In this document: positions 6,683-15,737 of the stretch, piece by piece
Layout of the letters: every line of letters starts with the position of its first letter
How positions within the stretch are numbered: position 1 is the first letter of the stretch
NCBI GenBank assembly: GCA_013215815.1
Contig: JABSQP010000001.1
Span: 1 to 48,914 of the forward strand
Direction of reading: 5' to 3'
Length of the DNA: 48,914 bases
Source of the DNA: Alphaproteobacteria bacterium
Lineage (GTDB): Bacteria; Pseudomonadota; Alphaproteobacteria; Micavibrionales; Micavibrionaceae
The notes under the pieces: generated by a model
Told to the model about the DNA's origin: nothing
Databases searched by the model: none
What the model saw: only the letters and a program-made list of their open reading frames with translations
Position numbers and translations under genes: made by a program

Positions 6683-7615
6683 ATGAATACAGAATTTGAT
6701 CCTTTTGCGGAGCCGCCGCGTGCGCCTGTTCGCGGTAGACGCAGTAAAGTGACGGGGCGCCCAAGTGAACCGCCACGTTTTTCGTCGAAAGCGATGTTCT
6801 TAATTGCCATGATTGCCTCGGGTGTTTTGGTTGGCGCAATCTGGTCGCTTTACCCTGATAGTGAGGAAGATACTTATTCACAGAATGTACCGATCGTGCG
6901 CGCTGAAAGTAAGCCGATGAAAGTTATTCCAGATGATGCGGGAGGAATGGATATTCCGCACCGTGATAGCACGGTCTTTTCCGCTTTGCGTCCTGAGGAA
7001 GAGGAGCGCCCACGTATTGAAAATCTTTTGGCCGATGATGAGGATGAAGAACCGTTACCGCGCTCTCAACTTTTTGCAGGTTTGAATACGGAAGCTCAAG
7101 AATCTGCAGAGCAAGTAGCAAGCGCAGAAAAAGTAGAAATCAATCGTCCTGAACGTGTGATACCTTTTGATGAAGTGCCAGCTATCATTGAAGAAAAGGT
7201 TGAAGAAGTTAAAGAGGAGATCAAACCAGAACCTGCTCCTGAAGAAATTGAACCGGCTTCTGCACCTGCGCCTTTTGTAAAACCAAAAACGACGCCAAAG
7301 CCTGAACAAAACCTCGACAAAGTTGTCAGTAATGTTATTGGTGAACCTGTTAAAGCAGCGCAACCGCCTGTCACGAAAGGTGATTACTATGTACAACTAG
7401 CGAGTGTGAAGACTCGCTTAGCTGCGGAATCAGAATGGACAAAGTTTAAGGCGAGGTATGGTCTAAGCGATAGCTACCGTATTCAACAAAAAGACTTGGG
7501 TGAAAAGGGTATCTACTTCCGTATCCAATCTGGTCCATATCCGAAAGAGATCGCTGGATCTATTTGTTCTGACATTAAGAAGAAGGCACCTGGCGGCTGC
7601 TTGGTGACGAAATAA
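6683..7615 (+). CDS. SPOR-domain inner-membrane protein
   Basis: 310 residues. A cytoplasmic N-terminus (1-36, basic and proline-rich) is followed by one membrane helix (about 37-57), a long acidic, proline-rich periplasmic linker (60-228) and a C-terminal SPOR domain (about 231-308, beginning GDYYVQLASV and ending PGGCLVTK). SPOR domains bind denuded peptidoglycan glycans, usually at the division septum. The linker of repeated EEI/EEV and PAP segments is typical. It is followed 2 nt later by nagZ, also a peptidoglycan gene. Related alphaproteobacterial genes sit in the same place before nagZ-scpAB-tat. Confidence 0.88.
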   Translation: MNTEFDPFAEPPRAPVRGRRSKVTGRPSEPPRFSSKAMFLIAMIASGVLVGAIWSLYPDSEEDTYSQNVPIVRAESKPMKVIPDDAGGMDIPHRDSTVFSALRPEEEERPRIENLLADDEDEEPLPRSQLFAGLNTEAQESAEQVASAEKVEINRPERVIPFDEVPAIIEEKVEEVKEEIKPEPAPEEIEPASAPAPFVKPKTTPKPEQNLDKVVSNVIGEPVKAAQPPVTKGDYYVQLASVKTRLAAESEWTKFKARYGLSDSYRIQQKDLGEKGIYFRIQSGPYPKEIAGSICSDIKKKAPGGCLVTK

Positions 7616-7617
7616 GC

Positions 7618-8580
7618 ATGACAGATTTTAATCAGACGCCGGCAGCGATTATTCTTTCTTGCGAAGGCTTGTCATTAAGCGAAGAAGAGCGCCGTCTCTT
7701 TGCTAGTACAAACCCTCTTGGTTTTATCCTTTTTAAGCGGAACTGCGAAACGCCGGAACAAATTCGTGCTTTAACAAAAGATCTTCGTGCGTGCGTTGGA
7801 TGGGATTGTCCCATTTTGATTGACCAGGAAGGCGGTCGTGTTCAGCGCCTTCAGCCACCGACATGGCAGCAACATATGCCAGCGCAATCATGTCAAAATG
7901 CAGAAGAGGCTGCAGGTATTGCGCATTACATTGCGAATGACCTTGTGCCCCTAGGAATTGATGTGAACTGTGCGCCCTGTGTCGATGTTTTGTGTGAGGA
8001 AACACACGATGTTATTGGTGATCGTGCATTTTCAGATAATCCCGATGATATTTCAGAAAAAGGCCTCGCTGTTTGTCGCGCTTATTTAGCCGAAGGGGTT
8101 ACACCTGTAATGAAACATATTCCAGGGCATGGGCGCGCAACTTCTGATAGTCACTTAGAGCTTCCTGTTGTCGATGCCCCGCTGGATGAGCTTGATCAAA
8201 GCGATTTCGAACCATTCCGCCAGCTTTCGCAGTCTGATATTGCGGATCAAATTTGGGGAATGGCAGCGCATGTTGTCTATAAAGCGCTTGATTCTGATGC
8301 TGCGGCGACGGTATCCAAGACTGCAATTGACACTATTCGCCGCGATATTGGGTTTCAAGGTTTTCTTCTCGCAGACGATATCAGCATGAAAGCACTGGAT
8401 AACATAGGAAATCTTGCGGAAAGAGCTGTAAAAACGCTGGATGCAGGGTGTGATGCTACGCTATATTGTGCGGGTAAGCTAAATGAAATGAAAGAAATTA
8501 TGCAGGACGTACCACCGCTGCGCCCTGAGAGTTTAAGCCGCTATGAGCGAAGTCGCATTCGAAGAAGATCAGCCGCGTAA
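7618..8580 (+). CDS. nagZ: Beta-N-acetylhexosaminidase NagZ
   Basis: 320 residues, glycoside hydrolase family 3. It removes N-acetylglucosamine from anhydromuropeptides in the cytoplasm during peptidoglycan recycling. Diagnostic motifs are DQEGGRVQRL, the KHIPGHG block followed by SDSHLELP (the flexible loop with the Asp-His acid/base pair) and LLADDISMKAL, which holds the nucleophile aspartate. The start is 2 nt after the SPOR gene stop. The end overlaps the start proposed for scpA by 38 nt. Confidence 0.93.
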   Translation: MTDFNQTPAAIILSCEGLSLSEEERRLFASTNPLGFILFKRNCETPEQIRALTKDLRACVGWDCPILIDQEGGRVQRLQPPTWQQHMPAQSCQNAEEAAGIAHYIANDLVPLGIDVNCAPCVDVLCEETHDVIGDRAFSDNPDDISEKGLAVCRAYLAEGVTPVMKHIPGHGRATSDSHLELPVVDAPLDELDQSDFEPFRQLSQSDIADQIWGMAAHVVYKALDSDAAATVSKTAIDTIRRDIGFQGFLLADDISMKALDNIGNLAERAVKTLDAGCDATLYCAGKLNEMKEIMQDVPPLRPESLSRYERSRIRRRSAA

Positions 8581-9409
8581 TGTTATGCCCCCGGAGATGG
8601 GGGATATGGATGCTCTCCTACTAAACATTGATGGTTATGAAGGGCCTATTGATGTGCTCCTTGATATGGCGCGCACACAAAAAGTGGACTTGCGTGAGAT
8701 CTCAATCCTTCAACTTGCCAGACAATATTTAAGTTTTATTGATCGCGCGAAAGAGATGCGCCTTGATCTAGCTGCTGAATATCTGGTGATGGCGGCGTGG
8801 CTGGCTTATCTGAAATCACGACTTCTACTGCCGCAAGATAAAGAAGAAGAAGGTAAGCTTTCTGGTGAGCAGATGGCGGAGGCCTTGCAATTCCAACTTC
8901 GTCGTTTAGAGGCGATGAAGAATGCCGCAGACCAATTGATGAAGCGTCCGCGCTTGGGGCAAGATTTCTTTGCGCGCGGTATGCCGGAAGGCCTTAAGAC
9001 GAAATTCAGTACGACATATGATGTGACGTTGTATGATTTGTTAAAAGCTTACGGTGATATTAATCGCCGTCAAGAATACAAAACTTACGAGCTTCCAACA
9101 TTTACTGTCATGTCGATGGATGAAGCGGTAGACCGTATGACCAAGATGCTTGGTAACTTGCCAAGAACTGGGCCACATAGTGTTTGGACAACGCTTCAAA
9201 GCTTTTTACCAGAAGAGATTACGGATCCGCTGCATTATCGTTCGTCTGTCGCGTCGACTTTTACGGCTGGGTTGGAGCTAGCGAAACAAGGAAAATTAGA
9301 GATTCGTCAGGACGGCCCGTTTCGTCCGATTTACCTGCGTACGGCAAATCGTGAACCAGGTTATGAAGAAAAAGAGAATACTGAAGGGAATGAGGAAGGT
9401 AACGCATGA
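8543..9409 (+). CDS. scpA: Segregation and condensation protein A
   Basis: 288 residues. This is the kleisin subunit of the SMC-ScpAB complex that compacts and segregates chromosomes. The signature is YEGPIDVLLDMARTQKVDLREISI and a later LAAEYLVMAAWLAYLKSRLLLP. The start is uncertain. The first ATG (8543) lies inside nagZ; an ATG at 8606 has GGAG nine bases upstream and begins MDALLLNIDGYEGP, closer to the usual start of ScpA, which would shorten the protein by 21 residues. It overlaps scpB by 4 nt (ATGA). Confidence 0.92.
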   Translation: MSEVAFEEDQPRNVMPPEMGDMDALLLNIDGYEGPIDVLLDMARTQKVDLREISILQLARQYLSFIDRAKEMRLDLAAEYLVMAAWLAYLKSRLLLPQDKEEEGKLSGEQMAEALQFQLRRLEAMKNAADQLMKRPRLGQDFFARGMPEGLKTKFSTTYDVTLYDLLKAYGDINRRQEYKTYELPTFTVMSMDEAVDRMTKMLGNLPRTGPHSVWTTLQSFLPEEITDPLHYRSSVASTFTAGLELAKQGKLEIRQDGPFRPIYLRTANREPGYEEKENTEGNEEGNA

Positions 9410-10275
9410 GCCCTGAACACGCGATAGAAGGAGCAATTTCCGAAGAGGTGATGGAAGACATCGCCGAGGAAATCTTGGAAGATGAAGAGTTTCAGGATGA
9501 ACCTGAGGAGGCTACTGTAGCTGAAGAAACTTCTGATGAAGAAGCTGATGATGGGCAAGAGCCGCAACCACTTCCTGAACTTTCTCAGGAAGAACAGCTT
9601 CGTCTATTAGAAGCCATCCTTTTTGCAACAACTGAGCCATTATCTGCGAAAGCGATCCACGAACGTTTGCCTGAAGGTGCAGATCTTGGTGTTTTATTGC
9701 CGCAGCTTAAAGAAACTTATGCAGGACGCGGCGTTGAGCTTGTTGAAGTTGATGGTCACTGGGCTTTCCGCACTTCACAAGAAATTGCACAAAGCCTGAC
9801 AATTGAAAAAGAAGTGAACAAGAAAATGTCTCGTGCAATGCTCGAGACCATGTCCATTATTGCTTATCATCAACCGATTACGCGCGCCGAAATTGAAAAT
9901 ATTCGCGGTGTGGCTACGCATCGCGGTACGCTGGATACGCTCATGGAAATGGAATGGGTAAAGCCTGGTCGTCGCCGTGAGACACCTGGTCGTCCGCTGA
10001 CTTGGGTGACAACCACGAAGTTTTTAGACCATTTCCAGCTCGAAAACTTAAATGATCTCCCGGGATTAGAAGACTTGAAAGCCTCAGGGCTTCTTGATAA
10101 ACGTCCTGCTATCGAAACAATCCCTGATACAGGTGATTTGTTTGATAGTCCAGACGAAAACCCAGAAGAGGTTCTGGATGCGCAAGAGAGAGAAAATCAA
10201 GAAGAAGCTTTCGAAGATGACTTCTCTGGTGATATGATAGGTGGATCGCGAAACAGCGATGAAGAGGAGGAATAA
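9406..10275 (+). CDS. scpB: Segregation and condensation protein B
   Basis: 289 residues, winged-helix partner of ScpA that stabilises the SMC complex. The conserved core starts at about residue 60 (EQLRLLEAILFATTEPLSAKAI) and runs through MLETMSIIAYHQPITRAEIENIRG and GRPLTWVTTTKFLDHF. It carries acidic extensions at both ends: about 55 residues rich in Glu/Asp at the N-terminus and about 70 at the C-terminus, longer than in minimal ScpB. Start codon overlaps the scpA stop, and tatA follows at once. Confidence 0.93.
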   Translation: MSPEHAIEGAISEEVMEDIAEEILEDEEFQDEPEEATVAEETSDEEADDGQEPQPLPELSQEEQLRLLEAILFATTEPLSAKAIHERLPEGADLGVLLPQLKETYAGRGVELVEVDGHWAFRTSQEIAQSLTIEKEVNKKMSRAMLETMSIIAYHQPITRAEIENIRGVATHRGTLDTLMEMEWVKPGRRRETPGRPLTWVTTTKFLDHFQLENLNDLPGLEDLKASGLLDKRPAIETIPDTGDLFDSPDENPEEVLDAQERENQEEAFEDDFSGDMIGGSRNSDEEEE

Positions 10276-10470
10276 ATGAGTATCGGTATTTGGCAAATTT
10301 TAATCGTTGCCGTTTTAGTATTCTTGCTTTTTGGAGCAGGACGCTTGCCGCGCGTAATGGAAGATATCGCAAAAGGTATTAAAGGCTTTAAACGCGGTCT
10401 GAATGATGAAGAGACATCCTCTTCAAATACGTCTGATAACGCTTCCGAGACAGCAGAGAAAAAAGACTAA
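10276..10470 (+). CDS. tatA: Twin-arginine translocase subunit TatA
   Basis: 64 residues. A single N-terminal membrane helix (IWQILIVAVLVFLLFG), the FGAGRLP hinge and the amphipathic helix MEDIAKGIKGFKRGL are the TatA pattern; a charged tail follows. TatA polymerises to form the pore through which folded proteins cross the inner membrane. GAGGAGGAA directly upstream (end of scpB) acts as a ribosome site. It is first of tatABC. Confidence 0.95.
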   Translation: MSIGIWQILIVAVLVFLLFGAGRLPRVMEDIAKGIKGFKRGLNDEETSSSNTSDNASETAEKKD

Positions 10471-10473
10471 CTC

Positions 10474-10779
10474 GTGCTAGATTTTGGATGGGCTGAACTT
10501 CTAATTATTATCGCCGTTAGTATTTTTGTCATCGGCCCAAAAGACATTCCTAACGTTATGTACGGCCTTGGACGCATTGTGCGTCGCCTTCAATATATTC
10601 GTTTTGCTGTCACGCAGCAATTTGATGAACTCATGAACGCCGCTGATGTTGAAGAGCTCCGCCGTGGTGTGAATTTTGAACAAAAGCGCAACGATGAAGA
10701 AGCTAAGCATGAAGCGGAAGAGGATGAAGACGCGGATATCGTGCCTTCAACCGAAGAAGAAAAGAGCGCGCAAAAATGA
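10474..10779 (+). CDS. tatB: Twin-arginine translocase subunit TatB
   Basis: 101 residues with a GTG start at 10474. The N-terminal helix is preceded by MLDFGWAELL and followed by VIGPKDIPNVMYGLGR, the TatB signature (Glu in the helix, GPKxxP hinge), then an amphipathic helix and an acidic tail. TatB with TatC forms the receptor for twin-arginine signal peptides. It ends in a 4-nt overlap with tatC. Confidence 0.94.
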   Translation: MLDFGWAELLIIIAVSIFVIGPKDIPNVMYGLGRIVRRLQYIRFAVTQQFDELMNAADVEELRRGVNFEQKRNDEEAKHEAEEDEDADIVPSTEEEKSAQK

Positions 10780-11543
10780 GCGAGCAGGTTATAGTAGAAA
10801 ATAAGCAGCCTTTAACGGGGCACTTGGTAGAGCTGCGTAAGCGTTTGCTTTGGGTGTTTGCAGCTATGGCTTTAGGTACGGCGATTTGTTTTCTTTTTGT
10901 CGAAAATATTTACGGGTTTTTGGTATCACCTTTATCTGATGCTATGGGCAATGAGAGCACAAACCGTCTTATTTACACAGGACTTACGGAAGCGTTCTTT
11001 ACTTATTTGAAAGTCGCGTTTTTTGCGGGAGTATTTTTGACGTTTCCAATTTTACTCGCGCAAATTTGGTTCTTTATTGCGCCGGGGCTTTATAAAAACG
11101 AGAAAGGCGCTTTTTTACCGTTCTTGGTAGCAACGCCAATTCTGTTCTTCCTTGGTGGCGCGCTTGTTTATTACGGTATTATTCCTGCGGCATGGCCGTT
11201 TTTTCTAAGCTTTCAAAGTGGTGGCGCGGAAACAGTTCTTCCTATTCAGTTAGAAGCGCGTGTGAGTGAGTATCTTGATCTTATCATGACGCTTATTTTT
11301 GCTTTTGGTCTTTGTTTTCAACTTCCTGTCTTGCTGACACTTTTGGGTAAAGCAGGCTTGGTTTCTTCGAAGGTGCTGCGCTCAAAACGTAAATACGCGA
11401 TCATTATTGCTTTTGTTGTGGCAGCCGTTTTAACACCGCCAGATGTGATTAGTCAGGTTGGCTTAGCTCTTGCGGTCCTTGCTCTTTATGAGCTTTCTAT
11501 TTTTCTCGTTCGCTCTTTTGAAAAGCAAAATGCTGCAAAGTAA
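10776..11543 (+). CDS. tatC: Twin-arginine translocase subunit TatC
   Basis: 255 residues, six-helix inner-membrane receptor for Tat substrates. It opens with the conserved LTGHLVELRKRLL cytoplasmic motif, then FLTFPILLAQIWFFIAPGLYKNEK, LFFLGGALVYYGIIPAAWPFF and ALGxxxFELPVL-like helix FGLCFQLPVLLTLLG, with VAAVLTPPDVISQ near the end. The start overlaps tatB (ATGA) and the end overlaps zapE by 14 nt. Confidence 0.96.
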   Translation: MSEQVIVENKQPLTGHLVELRKRLLWVFAAMALGTAICFLFVENIYGFLVSPLSDAMGNESTNRLIYTGLTEAFFTYLKVAFFAGVFLTFPILLAQIWFFIAPGLYKNEKGAFLPFLVATPILFFLGGALVYYGIIPAAWPFFLSFQSGGAETVLPIQLEARVSEYLDLIMTLIFAFGLCFQLPVLLTLLGKAGLVSSKVLRSKRKYAIIIAFVVAAVLTPPDVISQVGLALAVLALYELSIFLVRSFEKQNAAK

Positions 11544-12624
11544 GTATCACGAAAAACTACAGCAAGAAGGATGGGAGAGTGATCCTTTCCAAGAAAAGGC
11601 TGTTACAGAATTATCGCGTCTTCTTTCTGATTTGAAGAGTAGCTCTAAATCATTTTGGCCATTTGGCTCAAAGAACAATGATGTGCGCGGTGTTTACCTC
11701 TATGGCGGTGTTGGGCGTGGTAAATCAATGCTCATGGACTTGTTCTTTGATCATGCACCGGAGGCAAAAAAGCGCCGTATTCACTTCCATGAATTTATGA
11801 TTGAAACACATGATTGGCTTCATCAAAAGCGCGGTGATCGTGTTGATGATCTCATGCCGCGCTATGCAAAGTATGTTGCTAAGAGTGTGAAGCTCTTATG
11901 CTTTGATGAATTTCATGTGACCGATGTAGCTGATGCGATGTTGCTTGGTCGTATGTTCACAGCACTTTTTGAAGAAGGTGTTGTGGTTGTGGCGACAAGT
12001 AATTGGGCACCTGATAATCTCTATGAAGGTGGTTTGCAGCGTGATTTATTTTTACCGTTCATTGATGTTTTAAAGGCGCGCTTTGCTGTCATTCATTTGG
12101 ATAGCGATACGGATTATCGTCAGATATCTGATCCTGATCAGGACATGTATTATTTCTCACCATTAAGCGCAGCAAATAAGAAGAAAGTCGAAACGCTGTT
12201 TAATGAATTCACAGATGGAGAGAAAATCACATCTCATACGCTGACAGTAAAAGGGCGAGATATCGTTGCTGAACAAACAGCAAATGGTGTTACGCGTTTT
12301 ACCTTCTCCCAAATTTGTGAGAAACCACATGCAGCGGAAGATTTTATTGCGATTGCAAAAGCCTTTCACACGGTGTTTTTGGAGAACGTGCCGCGCCTGA
12401 CTTATGATCGCCGGAATGAGACAAAACGACTGATCTTGCTTATTGACTGCCTGTATGAAGCAGGGGCACGGTTGATTATCAGCGCGGCGGCGCCTGCCCA
12501 AACGCTTTATCATGGCGATGATCATGCCTTTGAATTCGATCGTACGATTAGCCGCCTCGTTGAAATGCAGTCTACGGCTTATCATGTAGAGGCGGAGAAG
12601 AAGCGTAAGGGCGCAGCGGCTTAA
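11530..12624 (+). CDS. zapE: AFG1-family cell division ATPase ZapE
   Basis: 364 residues from the ATG at 11530. A longer reading from 11470 only adds residues that shadow tatC. P-loop GGVGRGKS, Walker B LLCFDEFHVTD, and VATSNWAPDNLYEGGLQRDLFLPFI identify the AFG1/ZapE AAA-like ATPase, which acts at the division ring in bacteria and in mitochondrial protein quality control in eukaryotes. The C-terminal RLILLIDCLYEAGARLIISA block is also characteristic. Its neighbour mdh is the usual partner in alphaproteobacteria. The start overlaps tatC by 14 nt, so the Tat transcript likely continues here. Confidence 0.93.
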   Translation: MLQSKYHEKLQQEGWESDPFQEKAVTELSRLLSDLKSSSKSFWPFGSKNNDVRGVYLYGGVGRGKSMLMDLFFDHAPEAKKRRIHFHEFMIETHDWLHQKRGDRVDDLMPRYAKYVAKSVKLLCFDEFHVTDVADAMLLGRMFTALFEEGVVVVATSNWAPDNLYEGGLQRDLFLPFIDVLKARFAVIHLDSDTDYRQISDPDQDMYYFSPLSAANKKKVETLFNEFTDGEKITSHTLTVKGRDIVAEQTANGVTRFTFSQICEKPHAAEDFIAIAKAFHTVFLENVPRLTYDRRNETKRLILLIDCLYEAGARLIISAAAPAQTLYHGDDHAFEFDRTISRLVEMQSTAYHVEAEKKRKGAAA

Positions 12625-12668
12625 ATCGCTTGGCGCGCTTTTGATAGTGGCGTATAAAGTATCAGTAA

Positions 12669-13655
<987 letters not shown>

Positions 13656-13680
13656 ATCTTCAATAGATTAGATAAAATTA

Positions 13681-13706
13681 AAGCCGCTTATCGAAGCGGC
13701 TTTTTT
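13681..13706. terminator. Bidirectional terminator between mdh and the minus-strand block
   Basis: AAGCCGCT-TATCGA-AGCGGCTT forms an 8-bp stem followed by a T run on the plus strand. The minus-strand gene stop codon lies in that T run. On the other strand the hairpin is followed by TTTAATTTTA, so it can serve both convergent genes. Confidence 0.85.
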
Positions 13707-14508
13707 ATTTTGTAAATATCGGTACTGGTTCCATCGGGCCCGTCGGAAGTGCTGGAGCTCTTGGCGCTATTCGTGGAGATTCGAAGTGGCCTCCTAACGC
13801 AGCTTCTCTAAATGTGAGAATAGGCACAGGTGCCCTGAGATCTTCGCCAGACTTTGATGAATTTCTAAATAGTTCTTCAAGCTGTTCTATTTTTTCTGAC
13901 GAGAACATATCCACACCAAGAGGGTGGCTATAGATAATACCACGTTGCAGCAACAACTCTACGGCTATTTCAGCACCATCAGTAGCGCTGTTGGAGAAGT
14001 CGCTGACTAGGTTTTGTACTGCTGGTAATTGTGGACCAATAAATGTGCCAGCTGTAATAAGAGCAGCGTCACGATTGACAGCTTCAAAATCTAAAGCGAC
14101 TTGTTTTTGTAACGCATCATTAACTTCTGGACTCACGTATCTTGCACTAACAATAAAATCACGCTGCAAATGATTAATTTGTACACCAGCGGGAGACGCT
14201 GCAATAGCTTCCCAAGTTGCCTGGAAATGCGTTTTGGCTATTTGCCAGTTAAACTGTGCGTTGAAGCTATCTGCTAAAATCAATTGCGCTGTTAGGTTTT
14301 GCGTTCCAGAGAGAAAAGCAAGCGCTGCGCTTGTACCCCTTTTAGCGTAACGGTACATTTTACCAAGGGCTGTCGCACCAGTACCATCGCCATCACCACG
14401 AAGTTCATATGCTAAATCTTTAAGTTTTTGGAAAAACTCACGCGTCGCCCCCTGTGATTGTTTCAGGAGTTCTTCGGCAATAGTAGAGCGCTCTGCAACT
14501 GTTTGCAT
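13705..14508 (-). CDS. Hypothetical helical protein of the mdh-sucC interval
   Basis: 267 residues, no family recognised. It has no signal peptide or membrane helix and looks mostly helical, with a C-terminal proline-rich tail (about 235-267: RIAPRAPALPTGPMEPVPIF). It is the most downstream of three same-strand genes with gaps of 62 and 114 nt. A clean promoter (TTGCAA-17-TAGATT-6-ATG) sits directly upstream, so it is likely transcribed on its own as a leaderless message. The proline tail is similar in style to that of the next gene (APALTP), which hints at a shared origin or use; this is inference. Confidence 0.7.
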   Translation of the reverse strand: MQTVAERSTIAEELLKQSQGATREFFQKLKDLAYELRGDGDGTGATALGKMYRYAKRGTSAALAFLSGTQNLTAQLILADSFNAQFNWQIAKTHFQATWEAIAASPAGVQINHLQRDFIVSARYVSPEVNDALQKQVALDFEAVNRDAALITAGTFIGPQLPAVQNLVSDFSNSATDGAEIAVELLLQRGIIYSHPLGVDMFSSEKIEQLEELFRNSSKSGEDLRAPVPILTFREAALGGHFESPRIAPRAPALPTGPMEPVPIFTK

Positions 14509-14514
14509 ATGCTT

Positions 14515-14543
14515 AATCTATGCGAAAAACGCATATATTGCAA
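14515..14543 (-). promoter_or_regulatory. Predicted leaderless promoter of the 267-residue hypothetical
   Basis: On the minus strand TTGCAA (14538-14543), 17 nt, TAGATT (14515-14520), then 6 nt to the ATG at 14508. No SD. One of the best examples of the recurrent layout. Confidence 0.6.
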
Positions 14544-14570
14544 TGAAAATCGGAAAAAATCGTAATTTTA

Positions 14571-15623
14571 TTAAGTATTCATGGGGGTTAGCGCAGGTGC
14601 GGGTGTATTTATCGCCGCATATGTTTGCTCTTCTTCTGTAAGAAGCTCTTCACCATCATGTGAACGTCTAAACCATGCTGTCAGGTTTGATGCGTATTCT
14701 TGTCCCCTATCAATAAGATTAGAAACAGTTTCAGTTGTGTATTCCCAGCCAGCTTCTATATTGTCTGCTAGCCGGTTCAAAAAGTCTGTCTCTAGCTCAT
14801 CTGGTATAAGACTAAATACCTCTTCAGCTGTATACTCGCCGTTTTCTAAATCTAGTTCATTTAATGCTCTTCTGGATTCGATTAGTTGTTCTATATCAGC
14901 TGTAATAGAATCTCTTTGCTCTATTAACTCCGCTTCGGTGCCCGATAAAGTCCTTAATTCTGCGCGTAATTCTAGAATACTATTCTGTACGACTGTTTGA
15001 GCAAGCTCGACATCTCCAAGTGTTGCGCCCTCACCTAAAATATCTTGCGAAGCTGCACGTAAATTATCTTTCGCTGTCTCTAGATCTTCGTGCGCTGAGA
15101 TTACTGCATCAGCTGAGTTTGCTGCGATTATTGCCATTTCAGCGCGCCTGACGTTGATCATGGCTTGATCTAAGGCCTCTTCTTGTTGAACGGCTTCTTC
15201 TACTTGAGCTAAGACGACTTCTCTTTGTTGAGCGACTTCCTCAAGCTGCCTATCGATAACAACGATTTGTTCTTCCAAGCGACCAATTTCGATGTCTATA
15301 TCAGCAATGATGTTTCTAATAAGCTCGTTGGTTATTTCGACTTCATTTAGGGCGCGTTGTAATCTAGCTCTGTCGCTGCTTTCTGAATTATCGCCATCAA
15401 TTCCGATTGAATCGCCTTTTGTATGTTTTATGCCGTTTTCGTATCCTGCATTGGCGCGTCGTAAGTTGCGTTGCCCCTGTAACTCGAATTCGCCAGGCTC
15501 TTCATTGATAATGTGATCAAAGTGGTCTGTTAGGGACTGTGACGGAACACCTGCACGCTGAAATAACGCGGTCGTACTTTCGCGTACTGCTTCTAGATTG
15601 TGTCCAGTCAATGTGCTCAACAT
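14571..15623 (-). CDS. Coiled-coil hypothetical protein
   Basis: 350 residues, no signal peptide or membrane helix. Residues about 85-275 are a long coiled coil rich in Glu, Gln, Leu and Ala (for example IGRLEEQIVVIDRQLEEVAQQ), with breaks near residues 170 and 205. The C-terminal 60 residues include a helical segment with WEYTTETVSNLIDRGQEY and a tail ending in TPAPALTPMNT. Coiled coils of this length suggest a structural or scaffolding role. Its neighbour upstream encodes a membrane-anchored transglycosylase-like protein, so a joint envelope-associated role is possible but unproven. The start codon has a TAGAAT box six bases upstream and no SD. Confidence 0.7.
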   Translation of the reverse strand: MLSTLTGHNLEAVRESTTALFQRAGVPSQSLTDHFDHIINEEPGEFELQGQRNLRRANAGYENGIKHTKGDSIGIDGDNSESSDRARLQRALNEVEITNELIRNIIADIDIEIGRLEEQIVVIDRQLEEVAQQREVVLAQVEEAVQQEEALDQAMINVRRAEMAIIAANSADAVISAHEDLETAKDNLRAASQDILGEGATLGDVELAQTVVQNSILELRAELRTLSGTEAELIEQRDSITADIEQLIESRRALNELDLENGEYTAEEVFSLIPDELETDFLNRLADNIEAGWEYTTETVSNLIDRGQEYASNLTAWFRRSHDGEELLTEEEQTYAAINTPAPALTPMNT

Positions 15624-15629
15624 ATATAT

Positions 15630-15659
15630 ATTCTAACGAAAAGGGCTTAAGAAAAGCAA
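15630..15659 (-). promoter_or_regulatory. Predicted leaderless promoter of the coiled-coil gene
   Basis: On the minus strand TTGCTT (15654-15659), 18 nt, TAGAAT (15630-15635), then 6 nt (ATATAT) to the ATG at 15623. Confidence 0.5.
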
Positions 15660-15737
15660 AAAACAGGGGCGTTTTAGTGGAGAGATATGTGAAAAGAAAG
15701 CTTTATTGATATTTTTATTTAATATCAGGGAGTTAAC

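Noticed and set aside
11470-11529. Upstream start for zapE inside tatC
   Set aside because: The extra residues are hydrophobic and mirror the tatC sequence in another frame; the ATG at 11530 gives the normal ZapE length.
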